DNA from: Mycolicibacterium psychrotolerans
Lineage (GTDB): Bacteria; Actinomycetota; Actinomycetes; Mycobacteriales; Mycobacteriaceae
NCBI RefSeq assembly: GCF_010729305.1
Contig: NZ_AP022574.1
Coordinates: forward strand, 434,001-498,000
Direction of reading: 5' to 3'
DNA length: 64,000 nt
Positions 8,080 to 17,263 of the stretch are shown piece after piece. The position numbers and the translations under genes are program-made. Below the pieces are notes generated by a model, which saw nothing but the letters and a program-made list of their open reading frames with translations, did no database searches and had not been told where the DNA came from. Each line of letters begins with the position of its first letter. Position 1 is the stretch's first letter.

Positions 8080-8679
8080 CTATGATTCTGAGTGCTGTTG
8101 CGATTCCGAGTCGGCATTACCGGCCTCGGCCGCGTCGGGCACCGTGTCCACGACGCCGACCATCGCGTGGCGGACCACGTGGTCACCGACCCGGTAGCCG
8201 CGTCGCATAACAGTCCCGACCACCGGGTGCGTGCCGTCGCCCTCGTGCTGCACGGCTTCGTGCAGCGACGGGTCGAACACGTCGCCCTCTTCGCCGAACG
8301 GACTCAGGCCCAACCCCTCGAGGGTCGAAACCAGCTTGTCCGCAACGGCTTTGAGAGGCCCGGAGTCGAGGTCGCCGTGCGCGCGGGCCCGCTCGAGGTC
8401 GTCGAGCACCGGCAGCAGCTGGGTCACCACATGGGCCTTGGCCCGCTCGGTGGCCACCTGCTGATCGCGCAGCGACCGCTTGCGGTAGTTCGCGAAGTCG
8501 GCCTGGACCCGCTGCAGGTCGGCGATCAGTTCGGCCGCCTTGTCCTGCGACTCCTCCGAGACCGTCGGCACTTCCTCGGCCGGCCCGGAGGCCGGCTCAG
8601 GTGCGTCACGCACCTGGCCGGTCTGCGGGTCTATGCGGCGCTTGTCGGTGACGGTGATCGGCTCTTGATCGTCGCTCAC
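8080..8679 (-). CDS. grpE: GrpE, DnaK nucleotide-exchange factor
   Basis: 199 residues from GTG 8679. It has a disordered acidic N terminus, a long dimerising helix ([20 protein letters not shown]...) and the C-terminal beta domain with the GrpE signature ([21 protein letters not shown]...[21 protein letters not shown]). It releases ADP from DnaK. The start overlaps the dnaK stop (GTGA), so translation is coupled within the operon. Confidence 0.97.
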   Translation of the reverse strand: MSDDQEPITVTDKRRIDPQTGQVRDAPEPASGPAEEVPTVSEESQDKAAELIADLQRVQADFANYRKRSLRDQQVATERAKAHVVTQLLPVLDDLERARAHGDLDSGPLKAVADKLVSTLEGLGLSPFGEEGDVFDPSLHEAVQHEGDGTHPVVGTVMRRGYRVGDHVVRHAMVGVVDTVPDAAEAGNADSESQQHSES

Positions 8680-10535
8680 TTGCGCTCCTGGTCGTCCTCG
8701 ACCACCTCGGCGTCGACCACGTCATCGCTGGAGTCGGAGGGACCCGCGCCGTCACCGCCGGACGGGCCCTGCTCGGCCTGGGTGGCCTCGTAGATCGCCT
8801 GGCCCAGCGCCTGGCTCTCCTGGCCCAGCTTCTCCATCGCGGACTTGATGGCCGAGATGTCGGTGCCGGCCAGCGCCGTCTTGGCTTCGGCGATCGCGCC
8901 GTCGACCTTGGTCAAGGTGTCCTCGGAGACCTTCGATCCGCCCTCGGCCTCACGCTGCTCCTTGACGAACTTCTCCGTCTGGTAGACCAGCGACTCGGCC
9001 TGGTTGCGGACATCGGCCTCTTCGCGACGCTGACGGTCTTCGTCGGCGTGCGCCTCGGCGTCCTTGATCATCCGGTCGATCTCCTCCTTGGAGAGGCCGG
9101 AGCCCTCCTGGATCTTGATCGTGTTCTCCTTGCCGGTGCCCTTGTCCTTGGCCGTGACGTGCACGATGCCGTTGGCATCGATGTCGAACGTGACCTCGAT
9201 CTGGGGCACGCCGCGCGGGGCCGGCGGGATACCGGTCAGCTCGAAGCTGCCGAGCAGCTTGTTGTGCGCGGCGATCTCACGCTCGCCCTGGAACACCTGG
9301 ATCTGCACCGACGGCTGGTTGTCGTCTGCGGTGGTGAACGTCTCCGAACGCTTGGTCGGGATCGTGGTGTTGCGCTCGATGAGCTTGGTCATCACGCCGC
9401 CCTTGGTCTCGATGCCGAGGCTCAGCGGGGTGACGTCTAGCAGCAGCACGTCCTTGACCTCGCCCTTGAGCACGCCGGCCTGCAGCGCGGCGCCCACGGC
9501 GACGACCTCGTCGGGGTTGACGCCCTTGTTGGGCTCCTGACCGCCGGTCATCTCCTTGACCAGCTCGGACACCGCGGGCATGCGGGTCGAGCCGCCGACG
9601 AGCACCACGTGGTCGATGTCGCCGACGGCGATGCCGGCGTCCTTGATGACCTGCTGGAACGGATTACGGGTGCGGTCGAGCAGATCCTGCGTGATGCGCT
9701 GGAACTCCGCGCGCGTGAGCTGCTCGTCGAGGAACAGCGGGTTCTTGTCCGCGTCGACGGTGATGTAGGGCAGGTTGATCGACGTGCTCTGCGAGCTGGA
9801 CAGTTCGATCTTGGCCTTCTCGGCCGCTTCGCGCAGCCGCTGCATCGCCATCTTGTCCTTGGTCAGGTCGATGCCCGACGTGCCCTTGAACTTGTCGACG
9901 AGCCATTCGACGATCCGGTCGTCCCAGTCGTCGCCACCGAGGTGGTTGTCACCGGAGGTGGCACGCACCTCGACGACACCCTCGCCGATCTCGAGCAGCG
10001 ACACGTCGAACGTGCCACCACCGAGGTCGAACACCAGGATGGTCTGTTCCTTCTCGCCCTTGTCCAGGCCGTAGGCCAGGGCGGCCGCGGTCGGCTCGTT
10101 GACGATGCGCAGCACGTTGAGGCCGGCGATCTGGCCGGCTTCCTTGGTGGCCTGACGCTGGGCGTCGTTGAAGTACGCGGGCACGGTGATGACCGCGTCG
10201 GCGATGTCCTCGCCGAGGTAGCTCTCGGCGTCGCGCTTGAGCTTCATCAGCACGCGTGCGCTGATCTCCTGCGCGGTGTAGTTCTTGCCGTCGATCTCCA
10301 CACTCCAGTCGGAGCCCATGTGCCGCTTCACCGAACGGATCGTCCGGTCGACGTTGGTCACCGCCTGGTTCTTGGCGGGCTGACCGACCAGCACCTCGCC
10401 GTTGCGCGCGAACGCGACGACCGACGGAGTGGTGCGGGAGCCCTCGGAGTTCGCGACGACGACGGGATCGCCACCTTCGAGAACTGAGACGACGGAGTTG
10501 GTGGTCCCGAGGTCGATGCCGACCGCACGAGCCAT
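8676..10535 (-). CDS. dnaK: DnaK, Hsp70 chaperone
   Basis: 619 residues from ATG 10535, preceded by a strong AGGAGG nine to ten bases upstream. The ATPase domain has the phosphate loops [11 protein letters not shown] and [13 protein letters not shown] and the adenosine motif [12 protein letters not shown]. The substrate-binding domain follows at ~residue 365, and a lid and acidic disordered tail ([17 protein letters not shown]) end the protein. It is the first gene of the dnaK-grpE-dnaJ-hspR operon and is regulated through two HAIR-like sites. It is also the co-repressor of HspR. Confidence 0.99.
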   Translation of the reverse strand: MARAVGIDLGTTNSVVSVLEGGDPVVVANSEGSRTTPSVVAFARNGEVLVGQPAKNQAVTNVDRTIRSVKRHMGSDWSVEIDGKNYTAQEISARVLMKLKRDAESYLGEDIADAVITVPAYFNDAQRQATKEAGQIAGLNVLRIVNEPTAAALAYGLDKGEKEQTILVFDLGGGTFDVSLLEIGEGVVEVRATSGDNHLGGDDWDDRIVEWLVDKFKGTSGIDLTKDKMAMQRLREAAEKAKIELSSSQSTSINLPYITVDADKNPLFLDEQLTRAEFQRITQDLLDRTRNPFQQVIKDAGIAVGDIDHVVLVGGSTRMPAVSELVKEMTGGQEPNKGVNPDEVVAVGAALQAGVLKGEVKDVLLLDVTPLSLGIETKGGVMTKLIERNTTIPTKRSETFTTADDNQPSVQIQVFQGEREIAAHNKLLGSFELTGIPPAPRGVPQIEVTFDIDANGIVHVTAKDKGTGKENTIKIQEGSGLSKEEIDRMIKDAEAHADEDRQRREEADVRNQAESLVYQTEKFVKEQREAEGGSKVSEDTLTKVDGAIAEAKTALAGTDISAIKSAMEKLGQESQALGQAIYEATQAEQGPSGGDGAGPSDSSDDVVDAEVVEDDQERK

Positions 10536-10559
10536 AGTTACTGCCTCCTGAATAGACGA

Positions 10560-10589
10560 ATCATGTGTACTGAGTGCACCGGGCTCAAG
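10560..10589 (-). promoter_or_regulatory. dnaK promoter with proximal HAIR operator
   Basis: On the minus strand CTTGAGC-N7-ACTCAGT (10589-10569) matches the HspR consensus CTTGAGT-N7-ACTCAAG with three differences. The same sequence gives a -35 TTGAGC (10588-10583), a 17-base spacer and a -10 CATGAT (10565-10560), so bound HspR would cover the -35. The expected start lies ~20 bases upstream of the dnaK ribosome-binding site. Confidence 0.75.
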
Positions 10590-10611
10590 ACTGCTCCTGT
10601 CGGCTACGCCG

Positions 10612-10644
10612 TGTCAAGCCAAACTTGAGTCTGATTCACTCAAC
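10612..10644 (-). promoter_or_regulatory. Distal HAIR operator upstream of dnaK
   Basis: CTTGAGT-CTGATTC-ACTCAAC at 10624-10644 matches the HspR-associated inverted repeat at 13 of 14 half-site positions. It lies 55 bases upstream of the proximal copy. A TTGACA hexamer (minus strand, complement of 10612-10617) lies directly downstream of it and may be a second -35, though no convincing -10 follows at the right distance. Confidence 0.85.
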
Positions 10645-10831
10645 TGTCGAAGTGGTCAACGGGGTCGCCACGCGATTTGTTCCCGACATTCCCCGCGAAC
10701 GTGCACCCAGCGTCGCGCAGTGGCGTCGTCGACTACCGTCACGGCACGTTCGCGTCAGCCACGAATGCGGCCACGAATGAGGACATCTACCCGCCCGCGA
10801 GTCACTTCCGTCACACCGGCCACACTCTGCG

Positions 10832-10844
10832 TACGCTGGACCAG
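10832..10844 (+). promoter_or_regulatory. Leaderless -10 box (TACGCT) of the lipoprotein gene
   Basis: TACGCT at 10832-10837 ends seven bases before ATG 10845; no ribosome-binding site is seen. The segment 10645-10831 between the HAIR site and this box shows no gene that I can support. Confidence 0.5.
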
Positions 10845-11384
10845 ATGAAGATGCGGCTGGCGGCGGCGGGGGTACTGGCCGTCGCCGTGCTCGCCGGCTG
10901 CCAGTCGTCGATCGAGGGCACCGCCACCCGCACGCCCGACACCGGCATCGAACCCGACTTCCCCACGCCACGGCCGAGTCGGTCGACTCCCCCGCCGGCC
11001 ACCACGGCACCCGCGCCATCGCCGGCGCCCACCCGCGAGCCCTCGGGCGAGGTGCTGAGCCCGCAGGACGGCTACGTGTTCATCCAGACGAAGTCCGGCA
11101 AGACGCGCTGCCAACTCGACGAGCAGGAGGTCGGCTGCGAGTCGGCGTTCACCAACGCACCCGAGGTCGAGGGCGAACCGGCCAACGGCGTGCGCCTCAC
11201 CGCCGACGGCCGGGTCAGCTGGGTGCTGGGCAACCTCGGCGCGATCCCGGCCGTCACCCTCGACTACCGCACCTACTCCGCGCTCGGCTGGACCATCGAC
11301 GCCGGCGAGGACGGCACCACGTTCACCAACGACGGCACCGGCCACGGCATGACGATCAGCGTCGAGGGTGTCGCCAGCTTCTAG
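10845..11384 (+). CDS. Secreted lipoprotein of unknown function
   Basis: 179 residues from ATG 10845 (MKMRLAAAGVLAVAVLAGC). The lipobox LAGC places the lipidated Cys at residue 19. A Pro/Ser/Thr-rich linker (about residues 40-70) is followed by a compact domain with two Cys residues (KTRCQLDEQEVGCES) that may form a disulfide, and repeated Gly/Thr-rich strands. The family resembles mycobacterial lpp/lpq lipoproteins of no known activity. The gene is divergent from dnaK and just upstream of zwf on the same strand. The upstream in-frame extension is not protein-like. Confidence 0.8.
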   Translation: MKMRLAAAGVLAVAVLAGCQSSIEGTATRTPDTGIEPDFPTPRPSRSTPPPATTAPAPSPAPTREPSGEVLSPQDGYVFIQTKSGKTRCQLDEQEVGCESAFTNAPEVEGEPANGVRLTADGRVSWVLGNLGAIPAVTLDYRTYSALGWTIDAGEDGTTFTNDGTGHGMTISVEGVASF

Positions 11385-11429
11385 CCCGGTCGGGGTTTGA
11401 CCCGCCCCGTCGGCCGGGAACAGGCTGGG

Positions 11430-12830
11430 ATGCGCGCACACGACCCCGTCGTCCTCGTGCTCTTCGGCGCCCGCGGCGATCTCGCGCGCCGGATGCTGTT
11501 CCCCAGCCTGTACCGGCTGGCCGCCGGCGGACGGTTGCCGGACGAGTATGCCGTCATCGGGTCCGGTCGCAGCGCCCCCGGCAGCGACGACGAGTTCCGA
11601 GACTCGGTGCGGGCCGGTCTGACCGACTCGATCGACGGCGTCGACGACGCGGTGGTCGATACATTGTTGCCCCGCTTGACGTTTCAGTCGGCCAGTGCCG
11701 ACGACGGAGCAGCCCTGGCGGACGCTGTAAGGCGAACCCGGGAATCCCTCGGACCGAGGACCACCACGCTGATCTACCTGTCGGTTCCGCCGACCGCGAT
11801 GGAGCCGATGATCGCCATGCTCGGCAGGGAGGGTCTGGCCGAGGGCGCCCGGTTGATCGTCGAGAAGCCGTTCGGCACCGACCTCGAGAGCTCCCGCGCA
11901 CTACAGCAGACCATCGCGTCGGTCGCCGACGAGGACAGCATCTACCGCATCGATCACTTCCTCGGCAAGGAGGCCGTGCAGAACATCCTCGCTCTGCGTT
12001 TCGCCAACGGTCTTCTCGAACCTGCCTGGGACGCAGCGCATCTCGAATCCGTACAGATCGACGTGCCCGAGGAGCTGGCCCTCGAGGGGCGGGGCAGTTT
12101 CTACGAGTCGACCGGCTGCCTGCGCGACATGGTGTCCACCCATCTGTGCCAGGTCCTGGGTTTCGTCGCCATGGAGCCGCCGACCACCATGGACGCCGTC
12201 GCGCTTCGCGAGGCCAAGGCCGCGGTGTTCGCCGCCATGCGGCCCCTCGACCCGGCGCGGGTGGTGTTCGGCCAGTACCGCGGATACCGCGACGACGACG
12301 ACGTCGCCGACGATTCCGATGTCGAGACATTCGTCGCGCTGGAGGCCTTCGTCGACAACGAACGGTGGCGCGGCGTTCCGTTCTACCTGCGGACCGGAAA
12401 AGCCCTGGACGACAAACGCCGTACGGTCACACTCACCTTCCGGACCCCGCCATCCCCGTTTCCCGGGGATCTCCCCGCACCCGATGAGTTGGCACTCGAG
12501 CTGACCGACGCCCCCGTCGCCACCCTCGACCTCAACGTCAAACGCCCCGGCCCCGACACAGCGGTCGAGCGCCTCAGCTCTCGGCTCGAGCTGACCCGGT
12601 CCGACCACGCCGACGACTCGCTGGCCGCCTACGAACGCCTGCTGCTCGACGTCATCCGCGGTGACCAGACCCTGTTCGCGCGCTCCGACGAGGTGGACCG
12701 GCTCTGGGAGGTGTGCCAGCCGGTGCTGGACGACCCGCCGCCGGTGCAACCTTACGAAAAAGGTTCGTGGGGGCCCGAATCCGCCGTGCAGCTGCCCGGG
12801 CCGCGTGGTTGGCGGCTGCCCGACGGCTGA
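11430..12830 (+). CDS. zwf: Glucose-6-phosphate 1-dehydrogenase
   Basis: 466 residues from ATG 11430 (MRAHDPVVLVLFGARGDLARR). The N-terminal Rossmann motif GARGDLARRML binds NADP+, EKPFG is the conserved cofactor/substrate motif, and RIDHFLGKE carries the catalytic His-Asp pair and substrate Lys. The C-terminal domain, with YLRTGKAL and the LEL-TDAP segments, is complete. It catalyses the first step of the oxidative pentose phosphate pathway in the cytoplasm. A TTG at 11397 would add 11 residues, but the ATG gives the usual family length. It stands apart from tal, tkt, pgl and opcA, so it is probably the second, zwf1-type copy. Confidence 0.93.
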   Translation: MRAHDPVVLVLFGARGDLARRMLFPSLYRLAAGGRLPDEYAVIGSGRSAPGSDDEFRDSVRAGLTDSIDGVDDAVVDTLLPRLTFQSASADDGAALADAVRRTRESLGPRTTTLIYLSVPPTAMEPMIAMLGREGLAEGARLIVEKPFGTDLESSRALQQTIASVADEDSIYRIDHFLGKEAVQNILALRFANGLLEPAWDAAHLESVQIDVPEELALEGRGSFYESTGCLRDMVSTHLCQVLGFVAMEPPTTMDAVALREAKAAVFAAMRPLDPARVVFGQYRGYRDDDDVADDSDVETFVALEAFVDNERWRGVPFYLRTGKALDDKRRTVTLTFRTPPSPFPGDLPAPDELALELTDAPVATLDLNVKRPGPDTAVERLSSRLELTRSDHADDSLAAYERLLLDVIRGDQTLFARSDEVDRLWEVCQPVLDDPPPVQPYEKGSWGPESAVQLPGPRGWRLPDG

Positions 12831-12839
12831 GCGCCCGGC

Positions 12840-12851
12840 TAGGCTCGTGGC
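12840..12851 (+). promoter_or_regulatory. Leaderless -10 box (TAGGCT) before the TIGR03085-like gene
   Basis: TAGGCT at 12840-12845 ends six bases before ATG 12852. It begins 10 bases after the zwf stop, so the next gene has its own promoter rather than depending on read-through. Confidence 0.55.
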
Positions 12852-13475
12852 ATGACCGTTGCTCAGCGAGAACGCGCCGCCCTGGTGGCGACGTTCCGCG
12901 AAACCGCACCCGATTCCCCGACACTCTGCGAGGGCTGGGACGCCCGCGACCTGGCTGCCCACCTTGTGGTGCGGGAGCGCCGGCTCGACGCCGCGCCCGG
13001 CATCCTGATCCCCGCGTTCGCCGACTACACCGAGCGGGTGCAGAAACAGGTGTCTGCGTCGACGGACTGGGACGCCCTCGTGGAACAGGTGGCCGACGGG
13101 CCGCCGCTGTACTCGCCGTTCAAGCTGCTCGACCCGATCGCGAACGTGGCGGAGATGTTCATCCATCACGAGGACGTACGGCGGGCGCGGCCCGGGTGGG
13201 AGCCGCGGCCCCTCGACGAGCAGACCACCGGCTCGCTGCGCCGCCCGGTGGGGATGATGGCGCGGCTGACGCTGCGCCGCGCGCCCGCGAAGGTGGTCAT
13301 GCGCACCCCACAGGGCGACACGGTGGCCACCGCCGGGCGCGGGCCGACGCTCACCGTCACCGGCGAGCCCGGCGAGCTGCTGCTCTTCGCGGCCGGACGC
13401 GACGAGGCCCGCGTGGAGTTCGACGGCCCCGCCGACCTGGTCGAGAGGGTGAAGGCGTCACGCGGCGGACTGTGA
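12852..13475 (+). CDS. TIGR03085-like DinB/maleylpyruvate-isomerase-fold protein
   Basis: 207 residues. The N terminus has the conserved motif of this actinobacterial family, LCEGWDARDLAAHLVVRERR, with the first metal-ligand His, and FIHHEDVRR carries the others. Members are related to mycothiol-dependent enzymes (MDMPI/DinB fold) that bind a divalent metal and may transfer mycothiol. No substrate is known for this branch. It lies 15 bases before the LLM oxidoreductase gene. The C-terminal ~50 residues (VTGEPGELLLFAAGRDEARVEFDG) are typical of the family. Confidence 0.85.
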   Translation: MTVAQRERAALVATFRETAPDSPTLCEGWDARDLAAHLVVRERRLDAAPGILIPAFADYTERVQKQVSASTDWDALVEQVADGPPLYSPFKLLDPIANVAEMFIHHEDVRRARPGWEPRPLDEQTTGSLRRPVGMMARLTLRRAPAKVVMRTPQGDTVATAGRGPTLTVTGEPGELLLFAAGRDEARVEFDGPADLVERVKASRGGL

Positions 13476-13478
13476 CCC

Positions 13479-13490
13479 TAGGCTGAGGAC
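13479..13490 (+). promoter_or_regulatory. Leaderless -10 box (TAGGCT) of the LLM oxidoreductase gene
   Basis: TAGGCT at 13479-13484 is followed by six bases and GTG 13491, the same arrangement and hexamer as at 12840. No Shine-Dalgarno is present. Confidence 0.55.
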
Positions 13491-14423
13491 GTGGACTTCC
13501 GCATCTTCGTCGAACCTCAGCAGGGCGCCACCTACGCCGATCAGCTCGCGGTCGCGCAGACCGCCGAGAGCGCCGGGTACTCGGCGTTCTTCCGGTCGGA
13601 TCACTACGTCGCGATGAGCGGGGACGGGCTGCCCGGCCCGACCGACTCCTGGGTGACGCTGGCGGGTCTGGCGCGCGAGACGTCGTCGATCCGGCTGGGC
13701 ACCATGGTCACCTCGGCGACGTTCCGCCATCCCGGGCCGCTGGCCATCTCGGTCGCGCAGGTCGACGAGATGAGCGGTGGCAGAATCGAATTCGGTATAG
13801 GAGCCGGCTGGTTCGAAGCCGAACACAAGGCGTACGCGATCCCGTTCCCGCCGCTGGGCGAGCGGTTCGACCGGCTGACCGAGCAACTGGAGATCATCAC
13901 CGGCCTGTGGACCAACGAGGCGGGTCAGACGTTCGACTACACCGGTGAGCACTACAGCGTCGCCGACTCTCCCGCGCTGCCCAAGCCGGTCCAGTCCCCG
14001 CACCCGCCGATCATCATCGGCGGTGGCGGCGCCAAGCGGACACCGGCGCTGGCGGCGCGGTTCGCCGCGGAGTTCAACATTCCGTTCGTCCCGCTGGAGA
14101 CGCTGACCACGCAGTACGCCCGGGTGGCCGCCGCGGTCGAGGCGGCGGGCCGAGACCCGGACTCGCTCACCTATTCGGCGGCGTTCGTGGTCTGCGCCGG
14201 TCGTGACGAGGCCGAGATCGCCCGGCGCGCCGGCGCGATCGGCCGCGAGGTCGACGAGCTGCGGAGCAACTCACCCGCGGTCGGCACTCCCGACGAGATC
14301 GTCGACAAGCTCGGTCCATTCCTCGAGGCCGGGGTCCGGCGGGTCTACCTGCAGCTCCTGGACATGTCGGATCTCGACCAGGTGCAGTTCTTCGCCGAGG
14401 CCGTTATCCCCCAGCTCGGCTGA
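13491..14423 (+). CDS. LLM-class F420-dependent oxidoreductase
   Basis: 310 residues from GTG 13491. This is a luciferase-like TIM barrel with the typical segments AGYSAFFRSDHYVAM, IRLGTMVTSATFRHP, GRIEFGIGAGWFEAEH and PIIIGGGGAKRTPALAARFA. In actinobacteria, members of this form mostly use coenzyme F420 rather than FMN and act on diverse substrates, so no specific reaction is offered. It appears to be a single gene with its own leaderless promoter, followed by two threonine-rich membrane protein genes. Confidence 0.88.
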   Translation: MDFRIFVEPQQGATYADQLAVAQTAESAGYSAFFRSDHYVAMSGDGLPGPTDSWVTLAGLARETSSIRLGTMVTSATFRHPGPLAISVAQVDEMSGGRIEFGIGAGWFEAEHKAYAIPFPPLGERFDRLTEQLEIITGLWTNEAGQTFDYTGEHYSVADSPALPKPVQSPHPPIIIGGGGAKRTPALAARFAAEFNIPFVPLETLTTQYARVAAAVEAAGRDPDSLTYSAAFVVCAGRDEAEIARRAGAIGREVDELRSNSPAVGTPDEIVDKLGPFLEAGVRRVYLQLLDMSDLDQVQFFAEAVIPQLG

Positions 14424-14448
14424 CCAGCGGATCCCGCCGCGCCGCGGT

Positions 14449-14462
14449 TACTATCGGTGGCC
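14449..14462 (+). promoter_or_regulatory. Leaderless -10 box (TACTAT) before the first Thr-rich membrane protein
   Basis: TACTAT at 14449-14454 lies eight bases before GTG 14463. The same TACTATCGG string precedes the next gene (14931). The shared sequence supports 14463 rather than the in-frame GTG 14457 as the start. Confidence 0.55.
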
Positions 14463-14915
14463 GTGACCAGGCCGGATCGAGACGAGCACGCGCGTCCTGA
14501 GCCGCCGACCGTGCCGTGGCACAACCGCACCTCCACGCTGCTGGGCGTCAGCATCGCCGCGCTCGTGCTGATCGCGGTGCTGATCACGTCGGCGTCGTGG
14601 GTGTCGCGTCAGTTCAACGAGCCCGAGCAGGCGCCGCTGAACTTCGTCGACCCGTCTTTTTCGGCCACCGAGGAGACATCGGCCACGCTCACCACGACGG
14701 GCACGATCACCAGCACCAGCCCCCCGATGACCACCGACATCAACCCGGAGTCCACAACGCCGACCACGTCGGGGTCGGACACGTCCGGCTCGGAGACGCC
14801 CGGTCCGCCGCGGTCCACGCGCCCGCCGCGCACCCGCGAGGACGACGCAGGCACGTCCACGACCCGCAAACGGCCCAGGACCAACGTGACACGCACGCTC
14901 TACCCGGCGCCGTAG
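14463..14915 (+). CDS. Thr/Ser-rich single-span membrane protein
   Basis: 150 residues from GTG 14463. A short cytoplasmic N terminus ends in VPWHNRTSTLLG, one span follows (VSIAALVLIAVLITSASWV), and the external part is low-complexity Thr/Ser/Pro (TTTGTITSTSPPMTT) ending in a basic RKRPRTNVTR segment. The next gene has the same plan and a similar VPWYRKP juxtamembrane motif. The second Hsp70-like protein at 22761 also has LPWYKRP before its membrane span, so the three share a membrane-anchor module. No enzymatic domain is present and the function is unknown. Confidence 0.75.
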   Translation: MTRPDRDEHARPEPPTVPWHNRTSTLLGVSIAALVLIAVLITSASWVSRQFNEPEQAPLNFVDPSFSATEETSATLTTTGTITSTSPPMTTDINPESTTPTTSGSDTSGSETPGPPRSTRPPRTREDDAGTSTTRKRPRTNVTRTLYPAP

Positions 14916-14930
14916 CGGCGAGCGCCCGCC

Positions 14931-14942
14931 TACTATCGGGCC
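14931..14942 (+). promoter_or_regulatory. Leaderless -10 box (TACTAT) before the second Thr-rich membrane protein
   Basis: TACTAT at 14931-14936 ends six bases before GTG 14943, with no ribosome-binding site. The TACTATCGG string is identical to that upstream of 14463. Confidence 0.6.
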
Positions 14943-15431
14943 GTGGCGCGATACGGATCCGGTGACGACGAGAACTACTACTCCGAGGACGAGCCGACAC
15001 AGCTCAGCAACTACGGCTACGACCAGCCGCCGGCCGAGGATCCGGTTCCGTGGTATCGCAAACCGGCGGCGCTGGTCGCGTTCGGCGCGCTGGGCGCCGT
15101 GCTGATCGCGCTGATCATCTACGGTCTGGCCCGCGCCATCACCGGGGACTCCCCGTCGGAGCCGACGACCTCGTCGCTGACGCCACTGACCTCGAGCTCC
15201 GCGCCGGCGGTCGCGCCGACGTCCACGGCGGCCGAGACGACGACCGCCAGCTCGGAGCCGACCACCACCGAGCCCACGACGACCACCACCACGCCGACGA
15301 CCACGTCACCGACGACGACCACGACCACGACGCCGACCACGACGGTGAGCACCAGCACGAGCACCGTCACCCAAACGGAGACCCAGACTCAAACGGTCAC
15401 CGAGACGCCACCGCCGCCTCCGGCGCCGTAG
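14943..15431 (+). CDS. Thr-rich single-span membrane protein
   Basis: 162 residues from GTG 14943. The acidic, Tyr-rich N terminus (GSGDDENYYSEDEPTQLSNYGYDQ) precedes PVPWYRKP, a single span (ALVAFGALGAVLIALIIYGLA) and an external tail made mostly of Thr with Pro/Ser, ending in PPPPPAP. The plan is that of the preceding gene, and the tail resembles that of the Hsp70-like protein at 22761. The tail is probably heavily O-mannosylated, an inference from composition. The gene ends two bases before the convergent Hsp70-like gene. Confidence 0.75.
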   Translation: MARYGSGDDENYYSEDEPTQLSNYGYDQPPAEDPVPWYRKPAALVAFGALGAVLIALIIYGLARAITGDSPSEPTTSSLTPLTSSSAPAVAPTSTAAETTTASSEPTTTEPTTTTTTPTTTSPTTTTTTTPTTTVSTSTSTVTQTETQTQTVTETPPPPPAP

Positions 15432-15433
15432 CG

Positions 15434-17212
15434 TCAGCAGGCGGTCTCGGGCGTCGGCAGGCACTCCGGTGCCGGTGACGGTTCCCCCGTAGCCGACGGT
15501 TCGGGTGCGGCCGTGGCGGACGGCTCCGATTCAGGGGTGCTCGACGGGCTGGGTTCTGGCGACGGTTCCGGTGTCGGACTGGGTTCCGGCGACGGCTGCG
15601 GCGACGGACTCGGTGACGGCGACGGCTGCGGTGTCGGCGACGGGCTCGGTGACGGAGACGGACTGGGTTCCGGTGTCGGAGCGGGAAAGGTCAACGGCGG
15701 CAACGGGATCCGCGGCCACTTCGGTGCGGGCAGCGGGGCGGGCGCGGCGGGCACCGGAGCGGGCGCGGCCGGGGCCGGCGCGGGCTGCGGAGCGGCCTGC
15801 TTGGCCACCACCTGCTGCTGCGCCGGCGGCGCTGCAGGTGCAGGCGCGGCAGCCGGTTGCGGTGCGGGTGGAGCGGCCACCACGGTCTGGGTCCCCGGGT
15901 CGGCCGGCGGCGGCGCGGCGGGCTGGGCCGCCGGTTCGAGGGCGTGCGTCGCGACCGGCGTGCTGATGTCCGACACCCCGGTCGCCACGGTGCCGTCACC
16001 GCGGGCGATCTCCGCGGTCAGCACAACACCTGCGATGGCGACGGCGGCCACGCATGCGGCGCCTGCGAGCCACACCGGCGAGCGCCCCCACCGCCTCTGC
16101 GCAGGCTCGTCGACGACGGACTCGGGCTCGAAGCGCACCTCCGGCCGCGCGACATCACTACGGGGCAGCGCGAATTCGGTCGCGGCCTCGTCGTCGACTT
16201 CCTCGGCCGACCATGCCAGCGGCGTCGCGGCGGGGGCGAGCATGGTCGCCGCCGCGGGCGCGAGCGTGGTGGGTGCCTCGTGAGCGGCGGCCCGCACGGC
16301 GATCAGTTCCGCGCCGATGGCCGCAGCGGTCTGAGCGTGCGGCGCGGTGATCACCGGGCAGCGCAACGCTTCGGAAAGCCGTTGCGTGACAAGGGGAATG
16401 CGGGCCCCACCGCCCACAGTCACGACGCCCGCGAGGTGCGCCGTCGCGATGCGGTGACGGTGCAACAGGTCGAGAAGCGCGACCACCAGCCGGTCGAGCG
16501 GACCGGCGATCACCGATTGCAGCTCGGCCCTGGTCACCCGGATCGTGGTGTGCGGACCGGCGAGCGCGGTTGCCGTCGCGTCGGACAACCGTTCCTTGGC
16601 GGCACGGCACTCGGCACGCAGGTCGATCAGCGACGCCACCGCCGACGTCCCGGCCGGGTCGGCGTCGAGGCCGTCGACGACGTGCCGCAGCAGCGCCTGG
16701 TCGACGAGGTCGCCGGAGAAGTCGTCGCAACGGACGGTCTGCCCGATCACGGCGAGATCGTTGCCTGCGTCGGCCAGCGTTATGTTCGTGCCCGAGGCGC
16801 CGAGGTCGCAGAGCGCGACAACGCCGCGAGAGGGCAGGCCACCACCCGCCGCCACGGCCGTCAGCGCGGCGGTCGCGTCGGAGACCACGTGCAGGTGCGG
16901 CGCCTGCGCGCGCATCGCCGCGACGGCCGCGGCGGACCAGTGGGCCGGCACCGCGACGGCCGCCACATCGGGCCGGCGCCGGGGTGCGGCGAGCCGGGTC
17001 GCCGCCTCGATCGCGGCGGCGGCCAGCCGGTCCGCGCGGTGCGGGGAGCCGTCGCCGGCGAGCATCGGCACCGGGTCGCCGACGCGGTCGACGAATCCGG
17101 TCACGGTGAGGCCGGGCCGTACCGTCACCGCCGCGGGCCGCACCGTCGGCCGGCCGTCGACCACCGCGACGAGGTTCGCCGTGCCCAGCGAGATCCCCAG
17201 AGAACTGCGCAT
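15434..17212 (-). CDS. Hsp70/actin-fold membrane protein with Pro-rich external tail (A)
   Basis: 592 residues. Residues ~1-300 form an actin/Hsp70-type ATPase domain: phosphate-1 [15 protein letters not shown], phosphate-2 [17 protein letters not shown] and the adenosine-type motif [21 protein letters not shown]. There is no Hsp70 peptide-binding domain. A single span follows near residues 380-403 ([20 protein letters not shown]), then an external tail of Ala/Pro-rich and long (Pro-Ser)n repeats ending in [10 protein letters not shown]. The architecture matches M. tuberculosis Rv0312-type proteins. It lies downstream of iniC on the same strand, 51 bases away, and may be part of the ini operon. 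Its role is unknown; an ATP-driven envelope sensor or scaffold is only an inference. Confidence 0.8.
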   Translation of the reverse strand: MRSSLGISLGTANLVAVVDGRPTVRPAAVTVRPGLTVTGFVDRVGDPVPMLAGDGSPHRADRLAAAAIEAATRLAAPRRRPDVAAVAVPAHWSAAAVAAMRAQAPHLHVVSDATAALTAVAAGGGLPSRGVVALCDLGASGTNITLADAGNDLAVIGQTVRCDDFSGDLVDQALLRHVVDGLDADPAGTSAVASLIDLRAECRAAKERLSDATATALAGPHTTIRVTRAELQSVIAGPLDRLVVALLDLLHRHRIATAHLAGVVTVGGGARIPLVTQRLSEALRCPVITAPHAQTAAAIGAELIAVRAAAHEAPTTLAPAAATMLAPAATPLAWSAEEVDDEAATEFALPRSDVARPEVRFEPESVVDEPAQRRWGRSPVWLAGAACVAAVAIAGVVLTAEIARGDGTVATGVSDISTPVATHALEPAAQPAAPPPADPGTQTVVAAPPAPQPAAAPAPAAPPAQQQVVAKQAAPQPAPAPAAPAPVPAAPAPLPAPKWPRIPLPPLTFPAPTPEPSPSPSPSPSPTPQPSPSPSPSPQPSPEPSPTPEPSPEPSPSSTPESEPSATAAPEPSATGEPSPAPECLPTPETAC

Positions 17213-17263
17213 ACCTTCTAGTCGTTCGGCGCCGCCGAAACGTTAGGCGCGCGCGCCCGAATG

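Noticed and set aside
9609-10487. 292-codon plus-strand open frame opposite dnaK
   Set aside because: Reverse-strand shadow of DnaK; no ribosome-binding site or domain.
15440-15700. Periodic GACGG/TCGG DNA pattern as CRISPR or minisatellite
   Set aside because: It is the codon repetition of the (Pro-Ser)n tail of the Hsp70-like protein on the minus strand; there are no spacers.
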